Shown here piece after piece: positions 1-5,890 of a stretch of DNA of 5,986 nucleotides (the first letter of the stretch is position 1; every line of letters begins with the position of its first letter). The notes beneath the pieces are model-generated. The model saw only the letters and a program-made list of their open reading frames with translations, had not been told where the DNA came from and searched no databases. The stretch lies in the NCBI GenBank assembly GCA_016928935.1, contig JAFGJU010000020.1, positions 1-5,986 on the forward strand, in the 5' to 3' direction. Both the position numbers and the translations under genes were made by a program. The stretch comes from Candidatus Eiseniibacteriota bacterium (GTDB lineage Bacteria > Eisenbacteria > RBG-16-71-46 > JAFGJU01).

Positions 1-35
1 AATGTTCGGATGTATCATTTCGCAACATACAAACA

Positions 36-64
36 ATAATGGAGCGGACGGCCCTCGATGTCAA
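36..64 (-). promoter_or_regulatory. sigma70-type promoter firing off the left edge
   Basis: On the minus strand a perfect -35 hexamer TTGACA (59-64) is followed after exactly 17 bases by CATTAT (36-41), which matches four of six bases of the consensus -10. The AT-rich stretch around the -10 stands out in an otherwise GC-rich window. It lies beyond the terminator of the outer-membrane protein gene and points the same way, so it probably starts a separate transcript for a gene left of position 1. Transcription would begin near position 29, leaving too little sequence to see the gene. Promoter identity is inferred from hexamers and spacing only. Confidence 0.5.
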
Positions 65-157
65 GCTCCATGCCAACGTCTCGTGCGGCGGCGGACCGCA
101 GCCCCGCGCCTGGATCGTGCCCGAGTCCGGTCGACGACGGGGCGGCCCCCCTCGCGC

Positions 158-192
158 AAACAGAAAGGGCCTGCCCCTGTTGGGGCAGGCCC
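158..192 (-). terminator. Rho-independent terminator after the outer-membrane protein gene
   Basis: A perfect 11-bp GC-rich inverted repeat (167-177 with 182-192) encloses a 4-base loop. Read on the minus strand it is followed by TTTCTGTTT (166 down to 158), an interrupted U-tract. It sits about 40 bases past the stop codon of the beta-barrel gene, the expected place for its intrinsic terminator. The U-tract is imperfect, so termination may be partial. On the plus strand the hairpin is followed by C-rich sequence, so it would not work as a terminator in that direction. Confidence 0.8.
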
Positions 193-232
193 CCCGCCAG
201 CCTATCCGCTGGCAATCGCACTGAGCTCAGGA

Positions 233-811
233 CTAGAACTTCATCCCGATTCCGGCCTTAATAGCCAGGTAGCTGATGTTGTAGGAGCCCTCAATGTCCT
301 CCTCTTCGGTCATGACGTAGTTGTAGCCGAGGCCGACGTCAAACATCATGGTCTCGGCAAACGGAACCTGAATTCCTCCACCGACGTTGATACCGAAGTC
401 GTTCTCGTTTTCAGTATCGTCCGGGACGTCGTCCCCAGTGGCGGACCCCAGGTAGTAGCCGACCCCGCCCTTCACGTACGGGCTGAAGTTGCCGGCCGGA
501 AACTTCGCGAGGAAGTCCAACGTGATGGGAATGTACTGCCACTTGATATCCAGGTCGCCTGCCATGTCCTCGCACGCAGCGAACGACACCCAGTCGACTC
601 CGAGCTCCATGCCGTACATGTCGGTAAACATGTAGCAGCCGTTGAGCCCGACCATGAATCCTCCGTCGTAGCAGTCAGCGAAGTCGCCCATCGGAAGGCC
701 GTACCCGGCGCTCACTCCGACGGTCATCATGCTCATGCCCGCTTCCATCTGTGCGAAGGCCGGCGCGGCCAAAACGAGCGCCGGAACCAACAACAAGCAG
801 ATCTTCTTCAT
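233..811 (-). CDS. small outer-membrane beta-barrel protein
   Basis: A 192-residue secreted protein, probably a small (about 8-strand) beta-barrel of the porin-like/OmpA-transmembrane-like class (PF13505-type). Residues 1-20 are a classic Sec signal peptide: MKK, a hydrophobic core, then AFA before Q21. The mature part alternates hydrophobic and polar residues with many Gly and aromatics (for example YVKGGVGYYLG near 112-122 and VGLGYNYV near 159-166). It ends in Phe192, the usual C-terminal signal for BAM-dependent insertion. Very acidic stretches at about 127-138 and 168-174 are probably surface loops. The mature chain has Cys47, Cys59 and Cys80, unusual in such barrels. The start is ATG 811, because AAGGAGG (819-825) lies 7 bases upstream; an in-frame TTG at 817 is only one base from the Shine-Dalgarno and is rejected. 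The function (pore, adhesin or structural) cannot be read from sequence. Confidence 0.85.
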   Translation of the reverse strand: MKKICLLLVPALVLAAPAFAQMEAGMSMMTVGVSAGYGLPMGDFADCYDGGFMVGLNGCYMFTDMYGMELGVDWVSFAACEDMAGDLDIKWQYIPITLDFLAKFPAGNFSPYVKGGVGYYLGSATGDDVPDDTENENDFGINVGGGIQVPFAETMMFDVGLGYNYVMTEEEDIEGSYNISYLAIKAGIGMKF

Positions 812-818
812 CTTCAAT

Positions 819-825
819 CCTCCTT
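819..825 (-). promoter_or_regulatory. strong Shine-Dalgarno site deciding the beta-barrel start
   Basis: The minus strand reads AAGGAGG, then the 7-base spacer ATTGAAG, then ATG at 811. This fixes the start at ATG 811 and rules out the upstream TTG at 817. The strong site fits an abundant outer-membrane protein. Confidence 0.8.
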
Positions 826-863
826 AGGGTTTTTCAAGTGCAGGTCTCTTGAGTGAGAGCTCC

Positions 864-898
864 AGCTTCGCTACCACCCCCTTCCGGCATTCGAAGCT
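864..898 (-). repeat. inverted repeat in the leader of the beta-barrel gene
   Basis: The 7-bp perfect repeats AGCTTCG (864-870) and CGAAGCT (892-898) flank 21 bases in the 181-nt gap between the LolA-like gene and the beta-barrel gene. In mRNA they could form a stem about 50 bases before the start codon, or the dyad could be a protein site. No U-tract follows, so it is not an intrinsic terminator. I found no convincing -10/-35 pair in this gap; the best -10-like element, TAGATT at 938-943, lacks a matching -35. Functional meaning is uncertain. Confidence 0.3.
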
Positions 899-992
899 CC
901 GAATTGAGCAAGCACGCCTGTTCGTATTAGCCCGGCCAATCTACTGTTCGGGCCAACCGATTTCCGCTAAGGCGTCGGACTCTCGCAAGAAG

Positions 993-1691
993 CTAGTCCG
1001 GCGCGTTCTCTTCTCCGGTGAAGTCTACGACCTCAACCCCGGCCGGTAGTTTAAGCTCGAAAACAGAGCTGTCAAGCTTTGGATTAGTCTTCACGTCGGA
1101 AAGCGACATCTTTACCCTGTCCCCTCCCACCTCCTCAACGTCTATGAAAGTGGGAAGAAGCAGGTCCGGGTCTATGCCCAGGGTGATGCGCTCCAACCCC
1201 TCCCAGGTCTTCTTATCTTTCGGCACCAATTCCACATACTTTAGGCGAGTTCCCCTAAGCCTCACCTGGGTCATGGAGAAATTCTCCTGCAGCTTGCTCA
1301 AGGGCTCCCAGAATACGAACAGCTTGTCCGACTCGATGTTTCCACTGAGGCCGTACTTCTGCACCTGCTTCAATGACGGCACATACACCGTCACGTCCGT
1401 GTCGCTGACAAGAAACTTCTGACGCTCCGGACGGTCGTAGTCCAAGAGTATCTTACGGGGCTTGTCCAGGAAGAGTTTCCCCGAGGCCTCCATCTTCTGG
1501 CCGGGCATACTGGTCTCCCGGACCTGCGTAAACGAAGCCGAGAGGGTCTCGATCGTCGACAGCTTCTCGTTGACGCGACCCAGGAACTCCTCCAGCCCGC
1601 CCTTCTGCGCCAGGCCCACCAGGGGAATCGCAAACGCCACCAAGAACAGTGTCGTCACGACGACGTAGATCGCCTTCGCCCTGAAGCTCAT
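993..1691 (-). CDS. lolA: LolA-like periplasmic outer-membrane lipoprotein carrier
   Basis: A 232-residue protein of the LolA family. LolA takes lipoproteins released by the LolCDE ABC transporter and carries them through the periplasm to an acceptor on the outer membrane. Residues 1-28 form a signal peptide with a long hydrophobic core and a GLA cleavage site before Gln29. The mature protein has the LolA order: an amphipathic N-terminal helix, SASFTQ (51-56), SGKLFLDKPRKILLDYDRPE (70-89), SDTDVTVYVPSLKQVQKY (96-113), and a C-terminal V-x2-NP-x6-F-x4-P-x-GV block (200-219). Length is close to typical LolA. The start ATG 1691 has GAGGGAG 5 bases upstream. The gene lies 164 bases after the radical SAM gene with no visible terminator between, so co-transcription is plausible. 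LolA-fold proteins may also carry other lipids; the lipoprotein role rests on family membership. Confidence 0.85.
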   Translation of the reverse strand: MSFRAKAIYVVVTTLFLVAFAIPLVGLAQKGGLEEFLGRVNEKLSTIETLSASFTQVRETSMPGQKMEASGKLFLDKPRKILLDYDRPERQKFLVSDTDVTVYVPSLKQVQKYGLSGNIESDKLFVFWEPLSKLQENFSMTQVRLRGTRLKYVELVPKDKKTWEGLERITLGIDPDLLLPTFIDVEEVGGDRVKMSLSDVKTNPKLDSSVFELKLPAGVEVVDFTGEENAPD

Positions 1692-1855
1692 CTTTTCTCC
1701 CTCTGACCCGGACCACCGAAAGCGGTCGTGTCGGCCCGGGGAAACGCCTGGGGGCGCACCCGGTCAGGCTGGCGCTCCTACCCCGCGCCTTGAGCCCGGG
1801 TTGTGCCTGGAGCCGCCTCGCACCCGCAGCGCACCTCGCGGCTACAGTCGGCCCG

Positions 1856-3523
1856 CTATCCGAACGCGACCGACGGGCCTCCACGCTCTGTTGTTCCCTT
1901 CCACTCGTCCAGGGGCACGCAGTACCTCTTCTCCACCATGTCCCTGAAGGTGGGTCCCGAGTTGTACGTGCAGAAGGGATACAGTCTTCCGTTTGGGGCG
2001 GCGTAATGAACGACACAGCGCCGCACCCTGTCCACGTCGTAGTTGTATGCATCCATGAAGTGCATTCCCGCAACCAGGAGCGTCTTGTAGGTGCTGGGCG
2101 CCGCCCCCCTGCCACGTCCCACCCTCTTGTCCATGAGACCCTGGAGGGTGTTGAGGAACACGGGGAACGTCAGCCCCTTGGGAGCCTTGTCCTCTCTAAA
2201 GTGGCGTCTTATTGAATTGAATGCCTTGACCCTTGCAAAAGCTCTGAAGCGAGACCTGGACACCGAACGGGCCAGCTTTTCCAGGTCGAGCACCATCCCC
2301 TCCACGTCAAGGAACTCAGGAGCCGCCACTGCCTCCTTGCCGTCGGACGAGACAAAGAGGTAGGTCGCCAAAGAACAATGAGGGTGGCAGGTCAGTTGGA
2401 TGGTCTCCTCTCCCCTCACCGCGGCCACTAATCTGGTGAACGGTGTTATGAACCCGGTCGGGTACCAGTCTCTTCTGGCCTTGGCGAGCCCGGTCTGGGT
2501 CTCCACTGCCCAGGCCATGTCAGTGAGAGTGAAGCGCTTCTCTTCCCTCTCCTTCAGGGAGATGCGGCCCGTGAAAACCACCGGCTGGTAGCTGATGCCG
2601 CTCACTACGTCTATGTTCTCCAGCGCGTAGCGCAGTATCCTGCCCACTTCCTGGTCGTTGAAACCCTTCACGATGGTGGGGACGAACACGATCTTGACTC
2701 CGCTCCTGCGGATGCTCTCTATCGCCTTCTGCTTGATCGCCCAGAGCGGCCGTCCGCGCGTCTTCGTGTAGACGTCGTCGGACAGCCCGTCGAACTGCAA
2801 GTACACCGTGTGCAACCCCGCCTTTCCGCACTCTTCCGCGAACTTGGGGTCGCTCAGGTTGATGCCGTTGGACGCGACCTGTATGTGTGAGAATCCCAAC
2901 CTCCTGGCAGCTCTCAGGATGTCGAAGAAGCGCGGGTGCAGGGTGGGCTCGCCCCCCGAGAACTGGATTACACGGCCGGCCACGGGCTGCTCGGACCTGA
3001 AGGTCTTGAGCATTTCTACAACCTCCTCGTAAGAGGGCTCGTAGACGTAGCCGGATACGTTGGAGTTCGCAAAGCATATCGGGCAAGTCAGGTCGCACCT
3101 GTTGGTCAGGTCTATATTCCCCAGGCCGGTATGGCTGGTGTGACGGTTGCAAAGGCCGCACTGCGAGGGGCAGGCAGTGGCGTTCCACACACGCGGGTTC
3201 AAGAGCCCGTTTCCGTCGGCGAAAGTCCACTTCTCGGCCTTGAGGTAGAGCTCGGTGTCAGCCCAGTAGAGGTCTCTGAAGTGGCCGTGCTCGGGGCAGG
3301 TTTTCTCCATCATGACCCGCCCGCCCTCGTCAAACAGCCGGGCCTCAATGACTCTCATGCACTCAGGGCACAGAGAATGGAGGGTCTTGGGGAGCCCCTT
3401 CTGGACGTCATTGACCGGCGCGCCGGAATAAGTGCAATCAGCGACGTCGCGGCCTCGTGCTTCGCGACTGTCAACGGCACCTGCTCCGGGAAGAGGGACG
3501 TAGCCAGGAGTCGAAGCGCTCAT
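1856..3523 (-). CDS. radical SAM enzyme of the Tes/COG1964 lipid-crosslinking family
   Basis: A 555-residue radical SAM protein. Residue numbers are from ATG 3523, chosen because AAGGGGGTG lies 7 bases upstream; a TTG at 3556 has no such site. The canonical cluster motif CDLTCPIC has Cys143, Cys147 and Cys150, followed by the SAM-binding GGEP at 190-193. Three further cysteine regions match the family that contains archaeal tetraether synthase (Tes, MJ0619 type): an N-terminal CPEC...CPEHG knuckle (Cys52, 55, 76), CPSQCGLC (Cys118, 122, 125), and CHPHC (379-383) plus the C-terminal RRCVVHY...PFCTYN block (Cys503, Cys518). Known Tes holds three 4Fe-4S clusters and one rubredoxin-like iron and joins lipid tails by C-C bonds between unactivated carbons; related bacterial enzymes are linked to membrane-spanning lipids. 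Family placement is firm. The lipid substrate is inference, since COG1964 members may do other C-C or methyl-transfer chemistry. No membrane segments are visible. About 40 N-terminal residues precede the conserved core. Confidence 0.85.
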   Translation of the reverse strand: MSASTPGYVPLPGAGAVDSREARGRDVADCTYSGAPVNDVQKGLPKTLHSLCPECMRVIEARLFDEGGRVMMEKTCPEHGHFRDLYWADTELYLKAEKWTFADGNGLLNPRVWNATACPSQCGLCNRHTSHTGLGNIDLTNRCDLTCPICFANSNVSGYVYEPSYEEVVEMLKTFRSEQPVAGRVIQFSGGEPTLHPRFFDILRAARRLGFSHIQVASNGINLSDPKFAEECGKAGLHTVYLQFDGLSDDVYTKTRGRPLWAIKQKAIESIRRSGVKIVFVPTIVKGFNDQEVGRILRYALENIDVVSGISYQPVVFTGRISLKEREEKRFTLTDMAWAVETQTGLAKARRDWYPTGFITPFTRLVAAVRGEETIQLTCHPHCSLATYLFVSSDGKEAVAAPEFLDVEGMVLDLEKLARSVSRSRFRAFARVKAFNSIRRHFREDKAPKGLTFPVFLNTLQGLMDKRVGRGRGAAPSTYKTLLVAGMHFMDAYNYDVDRVRRCVVHYAAPNGRLYPFCTYNSGPTFRDMVEKRYCVPLDEWKGTTERGGPSVAFG

Positions 3524-3530
3524 ACAACTG

Positions 3531-3539
3531 CACCCCCTT
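3531..3539 (-). promoter_or_regulatory. Shine-Dalgarno site deciding the radical SAM start
   Basis: The minus strand reads AAGGGGGTG, seven bases, then ATG at 3523. The in-frame TTG at 3556, which would add 11 residues, has only CTTCTGGTAG before it and no ribosome-binding match. This supports the 555-residue form. Confidence 0.7.
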
Positions 3540-3566
3540 GCGTCTACAAGGTCCAACTACCAGAAG

Positions 3567-3580
3567 GCGCCGCTAGGCGC
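3567..3580 (-). repeat. short hairpin in the radical SAM mRNA leader
   Basis: GCGCC (3567-3571) and GGCGC (3576-3580) form a perfect 5-bp stem with a 4-base loop, about 45 bases upstream of the start codon. It is too short, and lacks a U-tract, to be called a terminator or a known riboswitch. It may be chance in GC-rich sequence. Confidence 0.2.
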
Positions 3581-3634
3581 AAGCGATTTCCGCCTAATCC
3601 CCAAGGGCGCTGCCTGGGTGGGTCTAAGGGGAAG

Positions 3635-3662
3635 ATTCTACCTCACGCAAGCTCGCGTGCAA
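3635..3662 (-). promoter_or_regulatory. candidate promoter for the radical SAM gene
   Basis: On the minus strand TAGAAT (3635-3640) matches five of six bases of the -10 consensus. TTGCAC (3657-3662), 16 bases upstream, keeps the TTG of the -35. Initiation would fall near 3628, giving a leader of about 105 bases before ATG 3523. The 223-nt gap after the lipoprotein gene makes a separate promoter reasonable. The -35 is weak, which would suit a regulated promoter. This is a motif-level inference. Confidence 0.4.
3644..3659. promoter_or_regulatory. 16-bp dyad, possible operator between -35 and -10
   Basis: CACGCAAGCTCGCGTG is a near-perfect palindrome centred on AGCT, with 14 of 16 positions symmetric. 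It fills the spacer of the candidate radical SAM promoter and touches the -35, a position where a dimeric regulator would block or remodel RNA polymerase. No regulator gene is present in the window. I do not recognise the site as belonging to a known regulator family. Confidence 0.35.
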
Positions 3663-3746
3663 GAAGAAAATGGAGGAGACGCGGAGCGAGCGTCACGGGC
3701 CCGAGCGGAGGCATCGGGGGTGGGGGCACGACCGCCAGGGCCGGGG

Positions 3747-4712
3747 TCATTGGCCACCCAACTGATTGAAAGTCAATGCAGTTACGCCGTCCGGAATGCT
3801 CATGCGGAAGGCGTCGGCCGGAATCGCTGGATTCACCTGAACCCTGTCGAACGAAAGGTTCAGGTCTGCGCCGAGCCCGGGAAACTCGACGGCTATCCGA
3901 TGGGGGAAGACTCCGTCGGCTGTCCTCTTGTAGTCGCTGTAGACGGCTGTCAGCTCGCTTCGGGCAAGGCTGCCGGCGTCGTTCACGAGGCGGAGCTCCT
4001 TGAGCCTCCCGCTTCTCGGCTCCACCTTGCCGGTGCGCTCTCCAACTTCGGTTTGGAACCGCAGGTGGGCCGGTGTGGGTTCGCCGCCGGGGCGGGCATA
4101 GATTTCGCGCACGCGGCCAACGACTCGCCGCGTAACGCGTTCCTCGACCTGACAGGTCTTCCTGTCCAGCTTGAACGTGCGGCAGGAGTCGGGGTCAAAG
4201 ACAGACGGAAACAGCACATCCTTCAGGCTGACTGCCGCCAGCACATAGGCCAGTTCGCCGTCCGGAGCCGAGCGGAGCGCCTCCTCGAATGTGCCCACCA
4301 GCACGAGCGCGTCAGTGGGCAGGTAAGCCCAGACAGAGTCGGCCGAAACGGCTCCATCCAGGACGCATACGGGCCCGAGGTAGGCTCTGAGCCTGAAGTT
4401 GGATTCGTTGTCCGCGATAAGCCCGGCCTGGACTCGGGTGCTGAAGGGAGGGTCGTCAACCGAGATCCCCATGTTGAGGGTGGCCTCCAGGGAGCGGACC
4501 GAAGAGAGGGTGCGGTTCACGAGAGCGATCGTGCCGGCTGGGCAGGGCTTGCCGGCTGAGAGGCGGGCCGGGGTCACGACTCCCGGCTCGGGGGCGGCTC
4601 CGGGTTCGCGGCCTGTCTGCTCGGGCGCTCGGACCGGCGTGACCGCGCACGACGCAGTCAGGATGAGCGCGGCGAGCATCACCACACCGGACAGCGAGGC
4701 CGAGAACCTCAT
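3747..4712 (-). CDS. LolB-like (DUF4292-type) outer-membrane lipoprotein
   Basis: A 321-residue predicted lipoprotein. Residues 1-22 are a lipoprotein signal: positive start, hydrophobic core and LTASC, with Cys22 as the lipidated residue. Thr at -3 is allowed but unusual. Ala23 carries no Asp retention signal, so an outer-membrane location is likely if the E. coli rule applies. A Pro/Ala-rich linker (about 24-60) leads to a LolA/LolB-fold-like domain. Segments such as FRLRAYLGPVCVLDG (106-120) and VWAYLPTDALVLVG (127-140) resemble DUF4292/LolB proteins, and the V-x2-NP...P-x-GV block at 291-310 also occurs in the LolA-like protein. Cys177 and Cys187 could pair. An in-frame upstream extension to 4883 would lie wholly inside the preceding gene and is rejected: ATG 4712 has GGAGGGG just upstream and overlaps the previous stop as ATGA. 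A LolB-like acceptor role is inferred from fold-level resemblance; assignment is moderate. Confidence 0.75.
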   Translation of the reverse strand: MRFSASLSGVVMLAALILTASCAVTPVRAPEQTGREPGAAPEPGVVTPARLSAGKPCPAGTIALVNRTLSSVRSLEATLNMGISVDDPPFSTRVQAGLIADNESNFRLRAYLGPVCVLDGAVSADSVWAYLPTDALVLVGTFEEALRSAPDGELAYVLAAVSLKDVLFPSVFDPDSCRTFKLDRKTCQVEERVTRRVVGRVREIYARPGGEPTPAHLRFQTEVGERTGKVEPRSGRLKELRLVNDAGSLARSELTAVYSDYKRTADGVFPHRIAVEFPGLGADLNLSFDRVQVNPAIPADAFRMSIPDGVTALTFNQLGGQ

Positions 4713-5884
4713 TCTCCCCTCCGGGCCAGGGTCGGAACGTGCTTCTTCAAGGCCGAGCTGAGGAGGTCTATCTCTTCGCGCTTGTTGTAGACGTGCGGAC
4801 TTACCCTTATGCCGCCTTCCCTGGCAGCCACTATGATGCCTTCCTTCTCGAGCTCCTGCTTGACCCGCACTGAGTTTCGACACTCAAAGGCAAGGATGCC
4901 CGACCTGTGCGCAGGCTCGAGTACGCTCCTTATCTCCACCGGAAGCTCCCGCAGTCCGTCTATCAGGCCGTCGAGTAGGCCCAGTATGTGTGCCTGGATG
5001 TTGCCCACTCCTACTGCCAGTATGAGCTTGAGCGACTCCCGGAAGCCGGCCAGGTCCTGGTAGGCCAGTGTGCCTATCTCGAAACGGCGGGAGTCCTCCA
5101 CCAGGTCGAACGGGATTCCGAGCACCGTCGCGAACACCTTGTCCATGCCCTTGACGGAAAGCCAGCCGGCGAACGACGGGAACAGCACCTGGCGCGCGGC
5201 CGGCGAACAATAGAGGAAGCCCGTGCCGAAAGGCGACAGCAGCCACTTCTGCCCGCCGGAAGCGAGCACATCTATGCCGCACTTCTGAACGTCCAGCTCC
5301 ATCGCGCCCAGGCCCTGGATGCCGTCCACCACCAGCATGACGCCGTTTTGCCTGCAGATTCTCCCGATTTCTTCCAGGTCCGCCTTGTAGCCGTTCTGGA
5401 AGGCCACGAAGCTGAGGGCCAGGGCCACGGTCCTTCGGCCGCCGGAGTCCTCAGTCAGTGCCCGCCGCACGTCCTCGACAGTCGTGTAACCCCTGCCCTG
5501 AGGAAGGATCGTCACCTCGACACCCTTGGCCCGAAGGTTCTCCCAGGGGTACAGGTTGGCGGGAAACTCGGCCCGCCCCACGACAATCCTGTCGCCTGGC
5601 CCCACGCGCATGCCCTGCGCTACGATGTTCAAAGGCACGCTCGTGTTCCAGGAGAGAGCTATGTCCGCCGGCGAGGCGTTGATGAGCTCGGCCACAAGCG
5701 ACCGCACGTCCGCGACGACGGTGCTGAACTCGGACGGCTTCTCGGGGTCTATGAGATGCGCCGTCTTCGCGTAGCGCGCCACGGCGTCCACGCAACCCCT
5801 GGGCATTATGGACCTGGACGCGCTGTTCAGATGAACGCAGTCTTTGGCTGCGGGGAATTCGTCTCGTGCGATGTTGATGTCCAA
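4709..5884 (-). CDS. class V aminotransferase-fold PLP enzyme (not a cysteine desulfurase)
   Basis: A 391-residue fold-type I PLP enzyme of the class V aminotransferase family (COG0520-like, related to isopenicillin N epimerase and SufS). Numbering from TTG 5884: HLNSASRS near 19-26, EFPANLYPW at 106-114, VVDGIQ with Asp187 (binds the pyridine nitrogen) and Gln190, SGGQKW with the Schiff-base Lys213, and IRVSPHVYNKREEID near 359-373. In cysteine desulfurases a loop with the catalytic Cys (GHHCAQP-like) precedes this last block; here it is replaced by the short REGG, and the stacking His of EHHAN is Phe. So it is probably a lyase, epimerase or aminotransferase acting on a small amino compound; substrate unknown. 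The TTG start is chosen because GAGGAGG lies 6 bases upstream; the frame stays open to the right edge, but upstream GTG/ATG codons at 5963-5968 lack a good site. It overlaps the lipoprotein gene by 4 bases. Confidence 0.8.
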   Translation of the reverse strand: MDINIARDEFPAAKDCVHLNSASRSIMPRGCVDAVARYAKTAHLIDPEKPSEFSTVVADVRSLVAELINASPADIALSWNTSVPLNIVAQGMRVGPGDRIVVGRAEFPANLYPWENLRAKGVEVTILPQGRGYTTVEDVRRALTEDSGGRRTVALALSFVAFQNGYKADLEEIGRICRQNGVMLVVDGIQGLGAMELDVQKCGIDVLASGGQKWLLSPFGTGFLYCSPAARQVLFPSFAGWLSVKGMDKVFATVLGIPFDLVEDSRRFEIGTLAYQDLAGFRESLKLILAVGVGNIQAHILGLLDGLIDGLRELPVEIRSVLEPAHRSGILAFECRNSVRVKQELEKEGIIVAAREGGIRVSPHVYNKREEIDLLSSALKKHVPTLARRGE

Positions 5885-5890
5885 GAAGGT

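Noticed and set aside
2..856. Plus-strand open frame of 284 codons
   Set aside because: It runs antisense across the whole beta-barrel gene, has no family resemblance, and lies opposite a gene with a signal peptide, Shine-Dalgarno and terminator. It is a GC-rich shadow frame.
934..956. GGCCAA direct repeat 17 bases apart in the gap before the beta-barrel gene
   Set aside because: Two six-base copies are easily expected by chance in GC-rich DNA, and no promoter could be placed beside them.
1692..1855. Possible terminator or promoter between the radical SAM gene and lolA
   Set aside because: Several GC-rich partial stems (for example 1771-1778 with 1809-1817, with a bulge) exist, but none has a U-tract, and no -10/-35 pair is convincing.
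1453..2115. Minus-strand frame of 220 codons bridging the radical SAM and lolA genes
   Set aside because: It overlaps the conserved ends of both genes in another frame and is Arg/Gly-rich with no motif, so it is not a real gene filling the 164-nt gap.
3696..3703. CGGGCCCG palindrome after the lipoprotein gene as a terminator
   Set aside because: An 8-bp palindrome leaves no loop, and the pyrimidine-rich ATTTTCTTCTT lies some 20 bases away, so it does not form an intrinsic terminator.
2936..3769. Plus-strand open frame of 277 codons
   Set aside because: It is opposite the conserved cysteine-rich part of the radical SAM gene, and its translation resembles nothing known.
3618..4559. Plus-strand open frame of 313 codons
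   Set aside because: It is antisense to the lipoprotein gene and has no recognisable motifs or ribosome-binding site. Long antisense frames are expected at this GC content.
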